Positions 51,538 to 60,317 are shown, counted from the stretch's first letter. The stretch: 64,000 nt of DNA from Candidatus Methylomirabilis lanthanidiphila (GCA_902196205.1 CABIKM010000015.1:62001-126000); one strand, 5' to 3'. Notes: generated by a model not told the origin, from the letters alone. Program-made: numbers and translations.

Positions 51538-53082
51538 CTAAGACCCTTGAAAGAGTTTGTCAAGGAACTCCCGCGCGACGACTGCAACATCGCGGTGATT
51601 GACATCCACATCGTAGTTCATCTGTCGCATCGCCCCCTCTGAAATCCGTCCGGCCAGTCGCTCGATCGCCGTCTGAAGTTCCGGATGCGCTGCCAGCGTC
51701 TCTGTTCGCACGACGGGGATGGCGTGGTAGGGTGGGAAATAGCGCCGGTCATCTTCGAGCATGAACAGATCGAGTCCCTTGATCAGCCCGCTGGTCGCCT
51801 CTCCGGCAATCAGATCGACCGAGCCGCCCGCAAGCGCCCGGTAGCTCAGCGTCAGATCCATCACATGCGGCGTCTCGGCAAATCGCAGGCCGTAGGTCTG
51901 CACCAAGCCTTTGTAGCCATCCTCCCGTTCCAGGAATTCGTATCCGAAGGCAGCCTTCCAGCTTGGCGTATGCGGCGCCGCATCGCTGATCGTGTTGAGG
52001 TTGAGTCGACGCGCCTCGGCGACCCGAATGAGGATGGCAAAGGTATTGTTGAAGCCGAGGGGCGGCAGCACCGTCCGGCCGGTTGCCGCATACGCTGCGG
52101 TGACGCGCGCGAGCACATCCGCGTGATCCCGCGAGACCGGCTGATGGAAGATTGCGGTCAGGGCCGTTCCCGTATACTCGACGTAGGCATCGATGGCGCC
52201 GGAGCGAAGCGCCTGATCGCTGATGAACGTGCCGCCGAGATTGAGGCGGCGCTCGACCCTGAGATCGGTCGTCCGCTCGATCGTCTGGGCCAGCAACTCG
52301 CCGAGGATGACCTGCTCAGAAAAATTCTTCGACCCGATAATGACCCGAGCGCCCCAACGCCCCGAGACCACGAAGCTGCCCATGACGATCAGGGTCAGCG
52401 CAACGCCGACGGCCGTCAGCGCGCGGGCGGTTACGCGACCCGATCGGGCGGCCCCCGGCATCATGGCGCGCTCCAGCCATCCGAGTGACGCGTCCACCGT
52501 AAGGGCGAGGAGGGCGGCCGGCACCGCGCCCGCCAGGATCAGGGTCGGCTCGGTCATAGAGAGGCCCCGGAAGATATAGTCGCCGAGCCCTCCCGCCCCA
52601 ATGGCGGCGGCAATCGTGGCCGCCCCCACGCCGACGACCGCCGCCACCCGCACTCCCGCCACCATCGTCGGCATCGCCAGCGGCAGTTCGACCTGCAGCA
52701 GCAACTGTCGCGGCGTCATCCCCAGGGCCACCCCCGCATCCCGCGCGGCCCGGTCGATCCCCTGGATGCCGGCGACCGTGTTGCGCATGACCGGCAGCAG
52801 CGCATAGAGGATGAGCACGAGCAGCGCGCTTCGGGCGCCGATCCCTCCAATCAGCGGCAGCGCCACCAGGAACCCGAACATGGCGAGGCTGGGCACCGTC
52901 TGGGCGATATTGGCGAAGGTCAACAGCACCGCACCCAGCCGAGGGCGCCGTGTCGCCACGATCCCGAGCGGCACCGCGATGGCGATCGCCGCGGCGGTCG
53001 CGACCAGCGTGAGCAGGAGATGCTGGGCGATCGCGCCCAGCATGTCGGCACGATGGGCGATCCAGAAGCTAAGCAGATTCAC
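51538..53082 (-). CDS. Osmoprotectant ABC permease fused to substrate-binding domain (OpuC-like)
   Basis: About 514 residues. Residues 1-220 are an OpuCB/ProW-type permease with five or six helices and the EAA-like loop DAGVALGMTPRQLLLQVELP. Residues about 240-514 are an OpuCC/glycine-betaine-binding domain: VIIGSKNFSEQVILGELLAQ, GAIDAYVEYTGTAL, LPPLGFNNTFAI. The binding domain is anchored to the permease, so no separate lipoprotein is needed. Likely substrates are choline or betaine. The GTG at 53082 overlaps the ATPase end by 14 nt; ATG 53043 is possible. Confidence 0.88.
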   Translation of the reverse strand: MNLLSFWIAHRADMLGAIAQHLLLTLVATAAAIAIAVPLGIVATRRPRLGAVLLTFANIAQTVPSLAMFGFLVALPLIGGIGARSALLVLILYALLPVMRNTVAGIQGIDRAARDAGVALGMTPRQLLLQVELPLAMPTMVAGVRVAAVVGVGAATIAAAIGAGGLGDYIFRGLSMTEPTLILAGAVPAALLALTVDASLGWLERAMMPGAARSGRVTARALTAVGVALTLIVMGSFVVSGRWGARVIIGSKNFSEQVILGELLAQTIERTTDLRVERRLNLGGTFISDQALRSGAIDAYVEYTGTALTAIFHQPVSRDHADVLARVTAAYAATGRTVLPPLGFNNTFAILIRVAEARRLNLNTISDAAPHTPSWKAAFGYEFLEREDGYKGLVQTYGLRFAETPHVMDLTLSYRALAGGSVDLIAGEATSGLIKGLDLFMLEDDRRYFPPYHAIPVVRTETLAAHPELQTAIERLAGRISEGAMRQMNYDVDVNHRDVAVVAREFLDKLFQGS

Positions 53083-53836
53083 GGGCGATGACCGGCACCG
53101 ACGGCATAGCGTCAAGGAACATGCGGACCCTTGGGTCGCGCGTGCGGGCGACCGTGTCCGGCGTGTCGAGGGCCACGAGACGTCCCTGATCGAGGACACC
53201 AAGTCGGGTGGCGAGCGCAAAGGCTTCACCCATGTCGTGCGATACCATGACGACGGTTTTACGGAGCTGTTCCTGAATGCAGCGGAACTCGCGGTGCAGT
53301 TCGGCTCGCGTGAGCGGATCGAGTGCGCCGAACGGCTCATCCATCAGGATCACGGGGGGGTCGGCGGCCAGTGCCCTCGCGAACCCCACTCGTTGACGTT
53401 GGCCGCCTGAGAGCTGGTGGGGAAACCGCCCTTCAAAGGTGGCTGGGTCAAGCCCGACAAGCTCCAGCAACTCCCGACATCGCGCATGGATACGAGCCTC
53501 CGGCCACCCTTCCAGGCGGGGGACGACGGCGATGTTGCGGCCGATGGTCATATGCGGGAACAGGCCCACCTCCTGCAAGACATAGCCGGTTCGGCGGCGC
53601 AAGGCGATCGGATCCCACTCGGGCGTCGCCCGGCCCTCGACGCGGACGATACCAGCGCTCGGCACGAGGAGGCGGTTGATCAGCCGCAGGATGGTCGTCT
53701 TGCCGACGCCGCTGCGCCCTACAAGGACGAGCACCGTGCCGCGCTCGACGATGAAGCTGACATCGTCAAGAATCACCGCGCCGCCAGGGACCTGGTAATC
53801 TACGTGCTCGAACTCAATCGTAGCCAGGTCATTCAT
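53069..53836 (-). CDS. Osmoprotectant ABC transporter ATP-binding protein
   Basis: A 255-residue ATPase. Walker A is GRSGVGKTT, Q-loop YVLQEVGLFPH, signature LSGGQRQRVGFARAL, Walker B ILMDEPFGALDP, switch MVSHDMGEAFALATR. It is of the OpuCA/ProV group but lacks the regulatory CBS domains. It pairs with the fused permease-binding protein downstream. Confidence 0.92.
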   Translation of the reverse strand: MNDLATIEFEHVDYQVPGGAVILDDVSFIVERGTVLVLVGRSGVGKTTILRLINRLLVPSAGIVRVEGRATPEWDPIALRRRTGYVLQEVGLFPHMTIGRNIAVVPRLEGWPEARIHARCRELLELVGLDPATFEGRFPHQLSGGQRQRVGFARALAADPPVILMDEPFGALDPLTRAELHREFRCIQEQLRKTVVMVSHDMGEAFALATRLGVLDQGRLVALDTPDTVARTRDPRVRMFLDAMPSVPVIARESA

Positions 53837-53878
53837 GGCTGAAGGAAAAGGCTGTTGAGATCATCGCAGGCGGGATGA

Positions 53879-54850
53879 TCAGGAGGCCAGGAATAGGCAA
53901 AATTGATCCTGAGGATCGCTGAAGCAGCCAAGCACCTGAAACCCATGGTCGGCGAGTAACGATTGCATCTGCTCCCGGGAGTATTTGTGACAATTTTCGG
54001 TGTGGATGGTCTCACCCTGACGAAGTTCGATATCGAGATCAAGATCAGCGATCCGTACGCGCTGGTGGCGCAGACTGACCAGGTGCATCTCGATCCGACC
54101 GCCCTCCTGATTCCACACCGCCCGATGCCGGAATGCCGCCGGATCGAAATTCGCGGATAACTCCCGGTTGAGCCGCACCAGAATGTTAAGATTAAAATTC
54201 GCGGTGATGCCCTGGGCATCATCATAGGCGGCTTCGAGGACAGCAGGGTCTTTAATCAGGTCAACGCCGAGCAAGAGCCGGTCGGTCGGGTGCAGATGGC
54301 GGCGGAGCATCGTGAAAAACCCGGCGATCTCTTTTGCCGTGAAGTTGCCGATGGTGGAACCAAGAAACGCGACCAGCCGAGGTCCACTGGCCCCACTTGC
54401 CAGGTACCGCAGCCCATCCCCGAATTCGGCCACGACCCCCACAACCTGCAGGCACGGGTAGTCATGCAAAAGCTGTCGAGTTCCATTCTCCAATCCTGTC
54501 GGTGAGATATCAACGGCATAGTAGGTCAGCGCCCGCTGGCGAGTCAGGCACGAGTCGATCAGATATCGGATCTTCGTGGAGCTGCCGCTGCCAAGCTCCA
54601 CCAGCGCGAGGTCCGAGGGGCAGCGCTCGATGATGGACGCGGCGTGACTCTTCAGAATCGCGGTCTCGGTCCGTGTCAGGTAATACTCCGGCAACTCGCT
54701 GATCTGCTCGAAGAGCGCGTTGCCTTCACGATTGTAGAAGTATTTGCACGGAAGCCACTTCCCGGACGCGGTCAGTCCCTGCCGGACATCCTCGGCCAGC
54801 GTGTTCTCCGCATTTCTCAACGCAATATAGCTATATCGTTCATTTTCCAT
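53879..54850 (-). CDS. egtD: L-histidine N-alpha-methyltransferase-like protein (EgtD)
   Basis: A 323-residue DUF2260/EgtD methyltransferase. Features: PCKYFYNREGNALFEQISEL, PEYYLTRTETAILK, LVELGSGSSTKIRYLID for SAM binding, DISPTGLENG, FLGSTIGNF and TENCHKYSREQMQSLL at the end. EgtD makes trimethyl-histidine (hercynine), the first step to ergothioneine. No egtB or related gene is nearby, so hercynine or another product is possible. It ends 42 nt before the osmoprotectant ATPase gene, on the same strand. Confidence 0.9.
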   Translation of the reverse strand: MENERYSYIALRNAENTLAEDVRQGLTASGKWLPCKYFYNREGNALFEQISELPEYYLTRTETAILKSHAASIIERCPSDLALVELGSGSSTKIRYLIDSCLTRQRALTYYAVDISPTGLENGTRQLLHDYPCLQVVGVVAEFGDGLRYLASGASGPRLVAFLGSTIGNFTAKEIAGFFTMLRRHLHPTDRLLLGVDLIKDPAVLEAAYDDAQGITANFNLNILVRLNRELSANFDPAAFRHRAVWNQEGGRIEMHLVSLRHQRVRIADLDLDIELRQGETIHTENCHKYSREQMQSLLADHGFQVLGCFSDPQDQFCLFLAS

Positions 54851-55064
54851 GGCGTTATCTCAGTCTGCTGTTCGGGTGATACCGTTCTTTGATCCCCCTG
54901 TCAAGGGGAAAGAAAGAAATGATGGCTATGGCGATTACGCCACTTTTATGCTACAACTACGGCACGTCATGCCGTACGGTTACCGTCGACGATGGCACAC
55001 CTCAACGGCTGAGGGTGGTCATCGTCTGTTTCCTGGTAATTCTGCTCAATGGAGGGCGTGTCTC

Positions 55065-55571
55065 ATGTCAACAGCCCGCACTATCCGTATTCGGCGGCTC
55101 GTCTCTACCCGCCGCCGTCTAACCAACCGACACGCGTTGTGGGTGATCGGCCTGCTCCTGACAACCGCCGTCGGTTGTGCGCCGATGCAGTCGTCCTCCC
55201 CATTCGATGGCGAGCCGCTCGGTCGTCCAGGCGCAATGGAGCAGCTCCCTCTTATTACTCTAATCTTATGGCATGCCCGAGATCTCTCGCTCACTCCTGC
55301 CCAGATTGAGACACTGAACCGCCTTCGCGGCGACCACCAGCGGCAAACTGAGGCACACACCGCGGAGCTCCAGCGGACAGAACAGGAACTCCAGCAGTTG
55401 TTCGGCAAAGAGCCGCTCGATCTGGCGCAAGTAGATGCAAGAATGCGAAAGATAGACGCGCTTCGGACTGACCTCCGGATGAGTCGAATCAGGACCATCG
55501 AGCAGGGAAAGGCAACACTGACACCGGAGCAGTGGCAAGAGCTGCAGCCTGTGCTTCGCGGCGGTCTGTAG
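55065..55571 (+). CDS. Spy/CpxP-like lipoprotein
   Basis: A 168-residue lipoprotein. A basic N-terminus and hydrophobic stretch end in a lipobox (TTAVGC, Cys near residue 38). The mature part is helical with two LTxxQ motifs (LSLTPAQIETLNRL and TLTPEQWQEL), the hallmark of Spy/CpxP periplasmic chaperones and metal-stress sensors. Start at ATG 55065 follows GGAGGG; the open frame from 54849 has no such site. Confidence 0.8.
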   Translation: MSTARTIRIRRLVSTRRRLTNRHALWVIGLLLTTAVGCAPMQSSSPFDGEPLGRPGAMEQLPLITLILWHARDLSLTPAQIETLNRLRGDHQRQTEAHTAELQRTEQELQQLFGKEPLDLAQVDARMRKIDALRTDLRMSRIRTIEQGKATLTPEQWQELQPVLRGGL

Positions 55572-55595
55572 CATCTCTGTCAGGGAAGGGGAGAT

Positions 55596-55865
55596 ATGGC
55601 GAAGCGCACAAAGGTCCAACTTGGCGTTGCGACAGTTGACGGAGTCGATCTCGATTTCCGGACGCTGCACGAGGAGTGGAATGAGTACGAGACCGAGGAC
55701 GGGAGCCGGATCCGTGTGAAGTTAGTAGTCACTGAAATCGTCCGTACTGATCAGTACGACCTCCAGACAGATCAGCCGGTTTATGTTGTCCGGTCCGGAA
55801 ATATTGTGGTCACCAAAGCGCCGGACGAATTGAAAGAGAAGCTGCGCGACCGACAATCCCGGTAA
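55596..55865 (+). CDS. Small conserved-looking protein of unknown function
   Basis: An 89-residue hydrophilic protein starting MAKRTKVQLGVATVDGVDLD. It is mostly beta-strand and acidic, without cysteines or membrane segments. A GGGGAG precedes the ATG, and it follows the Spy-like gene by 24 nt. I do not recognise a family. Confidence 0.7.
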   Translation: MAKRTKVQLGVATVDGVDLDFRTLHEEWNEYETEDGSRIRVKLVVTEIVRTDQYDLQTDQPVYVVRSGNIVVTKAPDELKEKLRDRQSR

Positions 55866-55880
55866 GCGCGCAGCCATCCT

Positions 55881-55967
55881 GCCGGGGTGGCGGAACAGGG
55901 AGACGCTCGGGACTTAAAATCCTGCGGGCTTCGGCTCATGCGGGTTCGACTCCCGCCCCCGGCACCA
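55881..55967 (+). tRNA. tRNA-Leu (anticodon UAA)
   Basis: An 87-nt class II tRNA. The acceptor arms GCCGGGG and CCCCGGC pair, the anticodon loop is ACTTAAAAT with TAA as anticodon, a long variable arm (GCGGGCTTCGGCTCATGC) is typical of leucine, and the T-loop is GGGTTCGACTCCC. The CCA end is encoded (55965-55967). Confidence 0.97.
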
Positions 55968-56109
55968 ATGGTTTCATAAAGTTGGACGTTTCCAGTCGAG
56001 TAGCCCACATCGTCGCTCCCTACAATGGTCACGGTTTCGTCACAATACCGGCCTTACACTACCCCACCCTCTGCTGATGACATAGGATTCTTTTATGAAG
56101 GAGGTTGAT

Positions 56110-56418
56110 ATGAAGAAGAGGCTCTTCATGATGGCGGCCTTATTGGTATTGGGTACGACAGTCCCGGCGGTTGGAGTCCGGGCTGAGGAAGCGGCTCTTG
56201 CACTGAAAGCGGGCGCAACGATGCGGGAAGTCCTTTCCGAGTATACCGGGAAGCGAGTCGCACTGAGACTCCAGTCGGGCGACGAGATCGAGGGAACAGT
56301 AACAATGGTCGGCAACTCCCTGCTGCATCTCACAAAGCTGTCGGGCAAAGAGTTTTACGACGCGGTGGTCAGCATCGACAAGATCAGCGCGGTGCGGATG
56401 AGGGTAAGGGACAAATAA
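56110..56418 (+). CDS. Exported small protein with LSm-like core
   Basis: A 102-residue protein with a signal peptide (1-24). The mature 75 residues resemble the Sm/LSm beta-barrel: GKRVALRLQSGDEIEGTVTM, VGNSLLHLTKLSG, then FYDAVVSIDKISAVRMRVRD, matching the Sm1 and Sm2 strand pattern. An exported LSm fold is unusual, since Hfq-type proteins act on RNA in the cytoplasm. AAGGAGG precedes ATG 56110. The function is not known. Confidence 0.7.
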   Translation: MKKRLFMMAALLVLGTTVPAVGVRAEEAALALKAGATMREVLSEYTGKRVALRLQSGDEIEGTVTMVGNSLLHLTKLSGKEFYDAVVSIDKISAVRMRVRDK

Positions 56419-56953
56419 CGGGACATCATCCGAAGAGGGCTGCGCCATCTGAAGGAGGTGCTGCGGGCCGCCGTAAAAGAGGGTGAGCTCAGTACCGGTG
56501 AGGGAACCCTCCGAATCGTGGGCCCATGGCCAGGTGCGCGCGGAGCAGATTCAATAGCATCCGAAGCGCTCCGGCGTCGATCACGTACCCATACGTACGC
56601 GCCACCCATTGGCCTGCCGGCTATAGCGTACGAACAAAACGGCCAGACGAAAGCGCCTGGCCTTTTGATTATCTTGTCTTCGCTGATTGGGAGAGCGGCG
56701 GGGTAACGGACACATGAGCCGCCAACACGTGTCCTGTCGCCTCTATCACGACAGTGAAGAAGTTTCTTGCGGACTGCTGAAAAACACCATAGAATCCGTC
56801 CGAAATCCCCTCCGAGCACTCCCCTGTTCACACGAGGTCATGTATGGCTGGTGATCTTGCCCAACATCGCGTAAGATTGCCCTATCTCGTTCGCACGATA
56901 CAGGACAGGTCGAGATAAAGATGTCGGATGCTGAAAGAAATGGAGGGACGGCC
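56419..56953. other. Long intergenic stretch with a terminator hairpin
   Basis: No convincing gene. A terminator-like hairpin with A-rich left flank and TTTT right flank is at 56641-56666. The roughly 220 nt before it are GC-rich and could be an untranslated tail or small RNA; I do not recognise a family. The right part leads to the DUF433 gene. Confidence 0.45.
56641..56666 (+). terminator. Intrinsic terminator
   Basis: GGCCAG (56641-56646) and CTGGCC (56657-56662) around a CGAAAG-type loop, preceded by AAAAC and followed by TTTT. It can work in both directions. Confidence 0.75.
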
Positions 56954-57259
56954 ATGAGGTTAGCGGTGGAACAACAAGCATATCCTTACATCACAACGAA
57001 TCGGAGAATCGCGGGAGGTTCCCCCATCATCAAGGGGACCCGCATCACCGTCCGCACCATCGCCGGCTACTACCAGATGGGAATGAGCGTCGACGAGATA
57101 CTGACCACCCTGCAACACTTGTCGCCATCACAGGTCCATTCGGCGTTGGCCTACTATTTCGATCATCAGCAAGAGATTGATCGCGAATTGGAGGTCTCGA
57201 CTGATGTCGAACAGTGGAAAAAACAGGCAGTTCCGCATCCCAGAGCGGCGACCACGTGA
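56954..57259 (+). CDS. DUF433 antitoxin
   Basis: A 101-residue DUF433 protein: YPYITTNRRIAGGSPIIKGT, RITVRTIAGYYQMGMSVDEI, SPSQVHSALAYYFDHQQEID. This family forms antitoxins for DUF5615 PIN-like toxins, one of which follows with a GTGA overlap. ATG 56954 has GGAGG 7 nt upstream. A decayed second copy of the C-terminal part is at 63651-63929. Confidence 0.88.
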   Translation: MRLAVEQQAYPYITTNRRIAGGSPIIKGTRITVRTIAGYYQMGMSVDEILTTLQHLSPSQVHSALAYYFDHQQEIDRELEVSTDVEQWKKQAVPHPRAATT

Positions 57260-57594
57260 AGGTCCGCCTCTTTCTCGACGAAGATGTCCATGCCGGCCTT
57301 GCCCATGCACTCAACCTGCGAGGTATCGATACGGTACATGCCCAGGGATTGAAGCGAACCGGGCTGGCCGATGCCGAACAGCTTGCTTACGCGATCAGGC
57401 ACCGGCGATGCCTTTTCAGCTTCAATGTGAAGGATTTTGTGCTACTCCACAACCTCTATGCCATGGAGCATAGAAGCCATTACGGTATCATTGTCTCAAG
57501 GCAACTTCCGATCGGTCTGACACTCGCCAGACTTCTGCGCTTCATCGATCAGCGCACCCAGGACGCCATGAAGAACCAGATCGCCTTCCTGTAG
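57256..57594 (+). CDS. DUF5615 PIN-like toxin
   Basis: A 112-residue PIN-like protein: VKVRLFLDEDVHAGLAHALN gives the first acidic residues, followed by GIDTVHAQGLKRTGLADAEQ, LAYAIRHRRCLFSFNVKDF with another acidic pair, and HYGIIVSRQLPIG. Family members are thought to be nuclease toxins. The GTG start overlaps the antitoxin stop. Confidence 0.88.
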   Translation: MKVRLFLDEDVHAGLAHALNLRGIDTVHAQGLKRTGLADAEQLAYAIRHRRCLFSFNVKDFVLLHNLYAMEHRSHYGIIVSRQLPIGLTLARLLRFIDQRTQDAMKNQIAFL

Positions 57595-57639
57595 ATGACT
57601 GATGCTGACAAGCAGCGCACTCCGCCAGAGGATGAGGGA

Positions 57640-57869
57640 GATCGAATAAGGCGCTTGAACGATGGGAGATCGAACAGGCGCGGGGGCTGGCCGCCTATTC
57701 GTCAGATCGGTCGGTCAGGCCGCACATGCGCCGAGCCCATGCCCACCTTTATTGGACCGGTCCGGGCAGGACGGAGCCGCGGGTGCGCTTTCTGCTGCCG
57801 ATTGCGGTCAAGGGAAAGCCGGTAGAGGAAGAGGCCGCGACGCCCATCATCCAGTTGACACGTGAATGA
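57640..57869 (+). pseudogene. Remnant with RRAHAHLYWTGP motif
   Basis: A frame without its own good start (open from about 57640) ends at 57869. It reads WEIEQARGLAAYSSDRSVRP, then MRRAHAHLYWTGPGRTEPRV and FLLPIAVKGKP. The RRAHxHxYWTGP motif belongs, as I recall, to a plasmid- and island-associated family of unknown function. Only the C-terminal end remains. The only inner ATG is at 57726. Confidence 0.5.
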
Positions 57870-58321
57870 TCGGGTGCGCGGTGGGTTATGCTCTCTCCGA
57901 TGAGTTTTCCTACTTGGGCGCAACGCGCTCGGGGGCGTCATGAGCTGGGTTATTCACTCTACTGTCCCCCGCATAACGACTTGGGAGCTCAGCCGCCGTG
58001 AGGCGAAGCCGAGCGGCGGTCGGGACCGCCTTGTCGAGCTTCCGACCATCGCCACTACCGCTTCCTCAAGACGACTGACGGCGAATCGGAGCGGGGATGA
58101 GGGGGAGTGGAAGGATGTCTTGGGTAACGACCTTACTTTTGCCCATAAGGAATGGTGGGGCGACAAACCGGGAAAGGTGAACAACCCCAAAACCGTTCGC
58201 CGGCGCGCGCGCTACGCTGGGCGATCCGAAGCATCATCGCTGCCCCGCATCGCGGACAAGAGGTCTTCGGATGAGTCTTGGATGGCTCCGATATCGCAGA
58301 GGCTCCAGTCACCCCGATCCT
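57870..58321. other. Stretch without recognisable genes
   Basis: Open frames here are short or lack recognisable domains. An inverted GCCGCC/GGCGGC-like hairpin occurs near 57992-58022. Looks like decayed accessory DNA. Confidence 0.4.
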
Positions 58322-59047
58322 TCAGGGTCGCCGGATCGTTATCGGCAGTTGAACCTCGTGGACCTTGTTCGTCGTGATGTCGAAGACCTTAATCCTGACG
58401 GACGTATACGGTTGCCACGTGAGGTAGACGAAGCCGTGTTCGATATTGCCTGGCGCGATGACCCGATCTCCGAAGTCCTGCGCGGCTAATTCTCGCTTGA
58501 ATCGCGATGTAATGGTATCGGAGGTCCCTTCCGCGACACCGCCAACCCCACCAACCGCCCCGCCGACCGCCGCTCCGGTAGCGGCCCCCTCTCCTCCGCC
58601 AGCTGCGCCTCCAATTGCGGCTCCGGCAGCAGCCCCGGCCAACGCCCCAACAGCGAGGCCCGTTGCGGCCGTGGTCCCGATCGAAGATTCCCGCACCCGC
58701 TGGGACGCCTGGTGAAGGGTATAGGCCCCGGCGAACTCCCCGCCTGCGGTCATCCCGAAGATCTGCGCTGCGTTGATTTCGAATTCGTGGGACCCGGTAT
58801 TCCTGGCGATGAGGTGGAGCGGCAGGACCTCAGCCGTGCGGAGATCGGTCCCAAAGACCCGCGTCGAGTGCTCCTCGGTATCCACTGGATCGACCGCCAG
58901 CACCAATCCTTCGATCCGGGTCGACGACGGATACGACTCCGGGGGCCGAAACGGGGTAACGGTGGTCCGTAAGGGCGCCGCACACCCGGCGCCGATCAGG
59001 AGCCCGAGCGCCACACACGCAGTGAGTACGGTCGATCGTATCGTCAT
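58322..59047 (-). CDS. Lipoprotein with glycine-zipper segment
   Basis: A 241-residue lipoprotein. Signal peptide ends in lipobox LIGAGC (Cys near residue 22). A beta-rich N-domain follows (SSTRIEGLVLAVDPVDTEEH). Residues about 125-175 are a glycine/alanine zipper (ALAGAAAGAAIGGAAGGGEG), a motif that inserts in membranes, and a C-terminal beta-domain (HGFVYLTWQPYTSVRIKVFD) ends the protein. ATG 59047 follows GGAGGATGAC and overlaps the upstream gene by 4 nt, so both lipoproteins likely act together. No named family. Confidence 0.75.
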   Translation of the reverse strand: MTIRSTVLTACVALGLLIGAGCAAPLRTTVTPFRPPESYPSSTRIEGLVLAVDPVDTEEHSTRVFGTDLRTAEVLPLHLIARNTGSHEFEINAAQIFGMTAGGEFAGAYTLHQASQRVRESSIGTTAATGLAVGALAGAAAGAAIGGAAGGGEGAATGAAVGGAVGGVGGVAEGTSDTITSRFKRELAAQDFGDRVIAPGNIEHGFVYLTWQPYTSVRIKVFDITTNKVHEVQLPITIRRP

Positions 59048-59739
59048 GTCATCCTCCGTTGCTCCCACTCGTGCAGGTACCGCCGCATGTTGGGAGACTG
59101 GGTCATCTGCTTGATCAAATCCGCTACCGTATTGTCGATCGCCGATTCAACCCCCAGTGCGATCTGCCGCGCCGCTTCTTCCTCGGTGAGCATGCGCGAC
59201 TGCCCTTCCCCTTGGCCTTCTGACCGCGCCGCTCCCACCCAGATGATCGTACCTTGCGCATCGCGCAGCTCAGCCCGCACGACAAGGCGCGCAAAGGAAC
59301 TGGTGGTCACGGTGGCGAAGCCTGGTTTGATCTCGAAGGTCATGTCGGCATCCTGCAGGGTGACCGTCATCACTGCGTCGGGAGGCGGGTCGGGTTTGGT
59401 CTGCAGGCTTTTGAGGATCACCACACGATTGAACTGATACGACAGCGCTTTCAAGAGCTTGACGGTAAACGCGTGACCGGCCGGAAATTCGTACTTGGTG
59501 AATTTATATTCCCCGCTTAGTTTCAGGTCTCGCACCTTCGGTTCAATGTAGACCGCGATTGCGGCATTGCGCTGATACAGCTCCCCCATGTTTTCGATCG
59601 CCGGCAGACCGAGACTCGTACTGAGATGGGGGGTTTGAACGCTCGTACAGCCCGTCAGCATGAGAAGGAGAAGGGTAGCAATGAGACCTGACAGCCGAGT
59701 GACACGATAAGGCCAAGCATGATTGGTCGTGGTAGCCAT
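59044..59739 (-). CDS. Envelope lipoprotein of unknown function
   Basis: A 231-residue lipoprotein with lipobox LLMLTGC (Cys near residue 31). The mature part has ALSYQFNRVVILKSLQTKPD, VMTVTLQDADMTFEIKPGFA, and AELRDAQGTIIWVGAARSEG, a pattern seen in outer-membrane lipoproteins of secretion or assembly systems (for example YajG- or CsgG-like), but I cannot assign one. ATG 59739 follows GGAGGG. Partner of the glycine-zipper lipoprotein. Confidence 0.72.
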   Translation of the reverse strand: MATTTNHAWPYRVTRLSGLIATLLLLMLTGCTSVQTPHLSTSLGLPAIENMGELYQRNAAIAVYIEPKVRDLKLSGEYKFTKYEFPAGHAFTVKLLKALSYQFNRVVILKSLQTKPDPPPDAVMTVTLQDADMTFEIKPGFATVTTSSFARLVVRAELRDAQGTIIWVGAARSEGQGEGQSRMLTEEEAARQIALGVESAIDNTVADLIKQMTQSPNMRRYLHEWEQRRMT

Positions 59740-59939
59740 AACCAACCCTCCTATGGTATCTCAGTGTGAAATGGCAGCCAACATCTTCCCAGGGAACACT
59801 CCCTTACAATGGACTCCACTATCATGACATTGTAGTACAACAGCCTGGACTTTCAGAGAACTTTTCGATAAGGTTGCAGCCACCATTCAAGGCCAAGTCG
59901 AATCTAACGAGGCGAGCGGACACTACGGAGGCATGAGAG

Positions 59940-60317
59940 ATGGTATCAGGAGGCGATCAGCAGGAACACTACAGGCAGATGGGGTATCGAATAGCCGGAG
60001 ACGGAGCGGTGGAGTTCTACTATGTGGCGTTTCGCACCCACAAACAGACGAAACAGCGAGAGCTCTGCTTGAACGGGCTATTTTCCTGGTCCAATGATCT
60101 GCACGATCCCGCTCGGACTCTTCACAACCTACCTGAGCAGGATCACGCCTATCGCTACTCGCGCCTCGGTCCCTACCCTAATCGGTCGCAGGCGGAGCAG
60201 AAGGCAATCGAATTGGCCATCCAGACCTCCGGTGACGCGACGGGCTATGGAATCTGGGGGACTGGGGGCCTTGGCGACATCGGCAACGCCGACTATCGAC
60301 AGCCGTGGTTCCGGTAA
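59940..60317 (+). CDS. Hypothetical protein
   Basis: A 125-residue soluble protein starting MVSGGDQQEHYRQMGYRIAG, rich in Tyr, Arg and Gln. No signal peptide, membrane helix or known motif. A CGGAGGC precedes the ATG at 59940. It stands alone between the lipoprotein pair and decayed DNA, so it may not be functional. Confidence 0.5.
   Translation: MVSGGDQQEHYRQMGYRIAGDGAVEFYYVAFRTHKQTKQRELCLNGLFSWSNDLHDPARTLHNLPEQDHAYRYSRLGPYPNRSQAEQKAIELAIQTSGDATGYGIWGTGGLGDIGNADYRQPWFR

Noticed and set aside
54849-55064. N-terminal extension of the Spy-like lipoprotein
   Set aside because: The frame is open but has no ribosome binding site, and the lipobox signal peptide fits only the start at 55065.
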